DNA of 17,517 nt, taken from the NCBI GenBank assembly GCA_965373045.1, contig CBDVEQ010000031.1:1-17517 (forward strand), read 5' to 3'. Position numbers and translations under genes: made by a program. A model generated the notes under the pieces. That model ran no database searches. It saw only the letters and a program-made list of their open reading frames with translations, and was not told the DNA's origin. This DNA comes from DAOVDI01 sp965373045 (GTDB taxonomy: Bacteria; Acidobacteriota; Aminicenantia; Aminicenantales; Aminicenantaceae). This document shows, one piece after another, positions 15,475 to 17,517 of the stretch; position 1 is the first letter of the stretch, and each line of letters begins with the position of its first letter.

Positions 15475-15503
15475 TTGACACCTCAAAACCATTTTCATAT
15501 ACT
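15475..15503 (+). promoter_or_regulatory. Strong sigma70-type promoter for the WecA-like gene
   Basis: The plus strand has TTGACA at 15475-15480, exactly 17 bases, then TATACT at 15498-15503: eleven of twelve consensus positions with ideal spacing. Transcription would start near 15510, leaving a leader of about 90 bases before the ATG at 15599. It faces away from the export operon promoters, with about 30 bp between the -35 boxes of P2 and this promoter. Confidence 0.65.
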
Positions 15504-15571
15504 TTATAGCAATTGGACAGAAAATTGAGCCGGGAATATTGGGACCAAAGTGAGATTTTGGCCGCTTGTAC

Positions 15572-15598
15572 AGGGGTTTGAGGAAAAAAGTTCCTCCC
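15572..15598 (+). promoter_or_regulatory. Structured ribosome binding region of the WecA-like gene
   Basis: AGGGG at 15572-15576 is followed by a hairpin GAGGAA-AAAAG-TTCCTC (15580-15596, six perfect pairs) and then CC and the ATG at 15599. In the linear sequence AGGGG is 22 bases from the ATG, too far. If the hairpin folds, the effective spacing is about five. Conversely, GAGG inside the stem is itself Shine-Dalgarno-like and would be masked. The inverted repeat is directly visible; the translational role is inference. Confidence 0.4.
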
Positions 15599-16825
15599 AT
15601 GAAAGATAAAATAAATCTTGTGAACCAGAACAGCCGGTGGAAAGAACTTTTGCACGATTGGCTGAGCCGCTATCCGCGCTCTTGGCGAATTGTTTTTGGG
15701 ATTTCTCTAGTTTTTTTATGTCTTCTTCTTTTACCTCCCGTAGGTGCGGCCTTGAAAAAAGTGACCGGGGAATGGCTGCATATTTTTTTGGTCTCTTGCT
15801 TATTATCACTTTTCTTGTCTTCGCAGGCGGTCTGGCTTGCGCTGCGAGTCGGGGCTATTGACATACCGGATAAAAGGAAAATTCATGATAAACCCACTCC
15901 AAGACTTGGAGGGGTTGCCGTCTTCTTTGGAATTTTCGTCGTAATTTTACTGCATAATATCCAGGATATTCAGCTTCTTTCACTTCTCATTGGCTCTGGA
16001 ATTTTATTCATCATGGGGATAGCTGAGGATATCTTCAGTCTTCCTGCTAAAATACGGCTTGGAGTCCAAGTTGTCCTGTCTATAGGAATGGTCCTAATGG
16101 GTGTAATGTTGAAGCCTTTTCCAAGGGAAATCTTTCTTGGGGAAGCCGGGAATATCATCTTGACTATCATCTGGTTTGTCGGGATTACTAACGCTTTCAA
16201 TTTTTTTGACGGTATGGATGGATTGGCCACCGGGCTGGCTATCCAAATTGGAGTTTTCATCAGCATCGTCGCTTTTTCAACGAACCAAGTGCAGTTGGGA
16301 TGGATCAGCGTGGCGGTCGTGGGTGCGTCCTTTGGATTTCTCCCTCATAATTTCAAAATGAAGAAACCTGCAAAAATCTTCCTGGGTGACAGCGGAAGCA
16401 TGGTCTTGGGTTTTCTCCTTGCCGGATTGGCCGTGCGCGCAGAATGGGCTGTCGGACATCCTCTCCTCACTCTTTCTCCACCTTTGCTTGTTTTTGGAGT
16501 TCTGATTTATGATATGATTCATACCACTGTCTCCCGAATCGCCAGGGGAGATGTCCGGAACTTCAAACAATGGATAGAATTCACAGGAAAAGATCATCTC
16601 CATCACCGTTTTGAAGCCCTCCTCCAATCCAAACGTTTCGCTGTGGTCCTTGTCTTGACTCTTAACCTCTGCTTGGCATTGGCAGCATTGATTATTCGTT
16701 ATGTCAACCTAACCCGAGCGCTGATTTTATTACTGCAGTGTCTTGTTATTCTGATTCTTGTCACGATTCTGGAAAGAGCCGGCAATCTGAGGGAACGGCG
16801 AAAAGGTTCTTTCAAATCAGATTGA
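15599..16825 (+). CDS. WecA/MraY-family polyprenyl-phosphate sugar-1-phosphate transferase
   Basis: The 408-residue polytopic protein starts at the ATG at 15599 (MKDKINLVNQ). A TTG start at 15566 would add 11 residues but has no ribosome site. Family landmarks are DIPDKRKIHDKPTPRLGG (88-105), the Mg-site region GIAEDIFSLPAKIRLGVQ (140-157), ITNAFNFFDGMDGLATG (196-212), KIFLGDSGSMVLGFL (259-273) and KDHLHHR (331-337). About 11 membrane segments are visible, one (about 31-50) more N-terminal than in the shorter family members. It should transfer a sugar-1-phosphate from a UDP-sugar to undecaprenyl phosphate, starting the lipid-linked repeat unit that the divergent operon extends, flips and exports. 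The paired aspartates usual in the first motif are Glu143-Asp144 here. It is transcribed alone, away from the operon. Which sugar it uses (GlcNAc, GalNAc, QuiNAc type) cannot be read. Confidence 0.92.
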   Translation: MKDKINLVNQNSRWKELLHDWLSRYPRSWRIVFGISLVFLCLLLLPPVGAALKKVTGEWLHIFLVSCLLSLFLSSQAVWLALRVGAIDIPDKRKIHDKPTPRLGGVAVFFGIFVVILLHNIQDIQLLSLLIGSGILFIMGIAEDIFSLPAKIRLGVQVVLSIGMVLMGVMLKPFPREIFLGEAGNIILTIIWFVGITNAFNFFDGMDGLATGLAIQIGVFISIVAFSTNQVQLGWISVAVVGASFGFLPHNFKMKKPAKIFLGDSGSMVLGFLLAGLAVRAEWAVGHPLLTLSPPLLVFGVLIYDMIHTTVSRIARGDVRNFKQWIEFTGKDHLHHRFEALLQSKRFAVVLVLTLNLCLALAALIIRYVNLTRALILLLQCLVILILVTILERAGNLRERRKGSFKSD

Positions 16826-17000
16826 CGGATTGTGTGGAATGGGAACTTGACTTGTTGCTCAACGAATAAGATATAAAAAAATAGAAGGAATTTGCTTTTT
16901 TTTGTTCATGACAATTTTCTCTCAATTTCATCAAATTTCCACCCTCTGATTGGAATTAATTCAAAAACATAAGAGATAAGCATGCTTTTGTGAAAAATCA

Positions 17001-17010
17001 TGATATATCA
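17001..17010. repeat. Perfect 10-bp palindrome in the methyltransferase upstream region
   Basis: TGATATATCA is its own reverse complement and lies about 115 bp before the methyltransferase ATG. A dimeric regulator could bind it, but in AT-rich DNA a 10-bp palindrome can occur by chance. Confidence 0.25.
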
Positions 17011-17034
17011 CAGATATAAACAGGAGTAATAATA

Positions 17035-17112
17035 GTGCCGTCAGTTTTTATGAATAGTGCAGGTGGATTGACTTCCTGGCGTTTGGACTTTAATATGATT
17101 TTTGCTTTGTGA
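17035..17112 (+). CDS. Possible 25-codon leader ORF upstream of the methyltransferase
   Basis: GTG at 17035 is preceded by AGGAG (17022-17026) at eight bases and opens 25 codons (product begins MPSVFMNSAGGL) to the TGA at 17110-17112. This stop overlaps the GAGG ribosome site of the methyltransferase gene (17111-17114). The arrangement could be a leader peptide coupled to the next gene. However, the candidate promoter at 17068-17096 lies inside it, the start is GTG, and no similarity is recognised, so it may be chance. Confidence 0.18.
   Translation: MPSVFMNSAGGLTSWRLDFNMIFAL
17068..17096 (+). promoter_or_regulatory. Candidate promoter for the methyltransferase gene
   Basis: TTGACT (17068-17073), 17 bases, then TAATAT (17091-17096); an overlapping TATGAT (17094-17099) is a better -10 box but at 20-base spacing. 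Transcription would begin near 17103, giving a short leader of about 20 bases that contains GAGG (17111-17114) nine bases before the ATG. Confidence 0.4.
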
Positions 17113-17123
17113 GGTATATAACA

Positions 17124-17517
17124 ATGAACAAGGAAAAGGTTGGACGTTTCTACGACATCGTCTGGACGGAATACATACCTGAGTACGAAGAATCAGAAAA
17201 ACATTGGAATATGTTCTATTCAACCGGGGAGATCCATGACAAAACCATTCTGGATGCAGGGTGCGGAACCGGTATTTTCAGTATAATCTTCGCCAATAAT
17301 GGCGCAAAAAAAGTCACGGGCATCGATATCAGCAAGGGTAGTCTGGAGACGGCACGTCATCTGAAGAAAAAATTCAATTTAGACAATACTGAGTTCCGGA
17401 AAGAAGATATGCTAATGCTCCATTTTTCCGATGAACAATTCGACATCGTCTGGGCATGGGGAACCGTACACCACACCACAGACCCCTTGGGAGCCATTAA
17501 AGAACTCATGCGTGTGC
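17124..17517 (+). CDS. Class I SAM-dependent methyltransferase, N-terminal part (runs off the right edge)
   Basis: The ATG at 17124 has GAGG nine bases upstream and opens 131 complete codons to the window edge. Motif I is LDAGCGTG (residues 43-50), the acidic end of strand 2 is GIDIS (66-70), a KEDM segment follows (94-97), and FDIVWAWGTVHHTTDP (106-121) matches the post-motif strand with the HH...P pattern frequent in methyltransferase domain families 11 and 25. It should transfer a methyl group from SAM to a small molecule, sugar or lipid; the substrate is not shown. The first 40 residues (FYDIVWTEYIPEYEE) are a common lead-in for this group. It is on the same strand as the WecA-like gene but separated by 298 bp with its own promoter candidate. 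It may begin a new gene group that continues the locus, for example methylation of the glycan, but that is inference. Confidence 0.9.
   Translation, partial: MNKEKVGRFYDIVWTEYIPEYEESEKHWNMFYSTGEIHDKTILDAGCGTGIFSIIFANNGAKKVTGIDISKGSLETARHLKKKFNLDNTEFRKEDMLMLHFSDEQFDIVWAWGTVHHTTDPLGAIKELMRV

Larger units (their letters stand above)
16826..17123. other. AT-rich intergenic spacer between the WecA-like gene and the methyltransferase
   Basis: These 298 bases hold no long ORF on either strand that resembles a protein. Visible items are a perfect 10-bp palindrome TGATATATCA (17001-17010), a possible 25-codon ORF (17035-17112) and a candidate promoter (17068-17096). No GC-rich hairpin followed by a T-run is found after the WecA-like stop. 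A run of A (16875-16881) and a run of T (16895-16902) could pair, but the stem would contain only A-T pairs. Confidence 0.5.

Noticed and set aside
15566..15598. TTG starts at 15566 or 15578 for the WecA-like gene
   Set aside because: No properly spaced ribosome site precedes either TTG, and the added residues do not resemble a membrane-protein start. The ATG at 15599 is preferred, though its ribosome site is itself unusual.
15327..15598. RfaH ops element or sigma54 promoter in the control region
   Set aside because: No GGTAG-type ops core is seen in the operon leader, and no GG-N10-GC pair with the expected flanks. The sigma70-type boxes fit better.
16826..16910. Rho-independent terminator after the WecA-like gene
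   Set aside because: The only inverted repeat ending in a T-run pairs A with T alone; no GC stem is present.
1..17517. CRISPR arrays, tRNA or rRNA genes, insertion sequences
   Set aside because: No regular repeat-spacer pattern, transposase-like protein, terminal repeats or recognisable RNA gene was seen on either strand.

Overview
The window looks like an exopolysaccharide, capsule or O-antigen locus from a Gram-negative type (diderm) bacterium. It encodes an outer-membrane export protein of the Wza type, a chain-length determinant/tyrosine kinase of the Wzc type, an O-antigen ligase/polymerase-like protein, a Wzx-type flippase, several glycosyltransferases and a WecA/MraY-type initiating sugar-phosphate transferase. 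The DNA is moderately AT-rich by eye. No rRNA, tRNA or other lineage marker is present, so the phylum cannot be named from this window. The AMIN-type exporter and the B12-radical-SAM content would suit a little-cultivated anaerobic lineage, but that is a guess.

Layout: from about 15.4 kb down to the left edge everything lies on the minus strand, in one tightly packed unit that reads like a single operon. In order of transcription it encodes: AMIN/SLBB outer-membrane exporter (14031-15326); Wzz/BY-kinase fusion (12044-14008); O-antigen ligase/polymerase-like membrane protein (10602-11978); Wzx-like flippase (9112-10542); B12-binding radical SAM protein (7745-9115); short-chain dehydrogenase (6955-7737); second B12-binding radical SAM protein (5528-6958); GT4 glycosyltransferase (4321-5496); GT4 (3173-4324); CgeB-like glycosyltransferase (2166-3176); GT4 (1039-2169); and a last GT4 (1-1042) interrupted by an in-frame TAA at 332-334. 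Six junctions are 4-bp ATGA overlaps, which suggests translational coupling.

Between 15327 and 15598 lies a divergent control region. It holds candidate sigma70-type promoters in both directions, two abutting 30-bp direct repeats, and hairpins close to both start codons. On the plus strand it drives a WecA-like polyprenyl-phosphate sugar-1-phosphate transferase (15599-16825). After about 300 bp of AT-rich spacer, with its own candidate promoter, comes a class I SAM methyltransferase (17124 onward) that runs off the right edge.

Working model: the plus-strand transferase loads the first sugar on undecaprenyl phosphate. The four or five glycosyltransferases extend the unit at the cytoplasmic face. 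The flippase moves it across the inner membrane, the ligase/polymerase joins units, the Wzz/BY-kinase sets chain length, and the AMIN/SLBB lipoprotein exports the polymer. The radical SAM-SDR-radical SAM trio in mid-operon is not part of the standard pathway. It is the best candidate for an undescribed modification step on the glycan or its lipid carrier.
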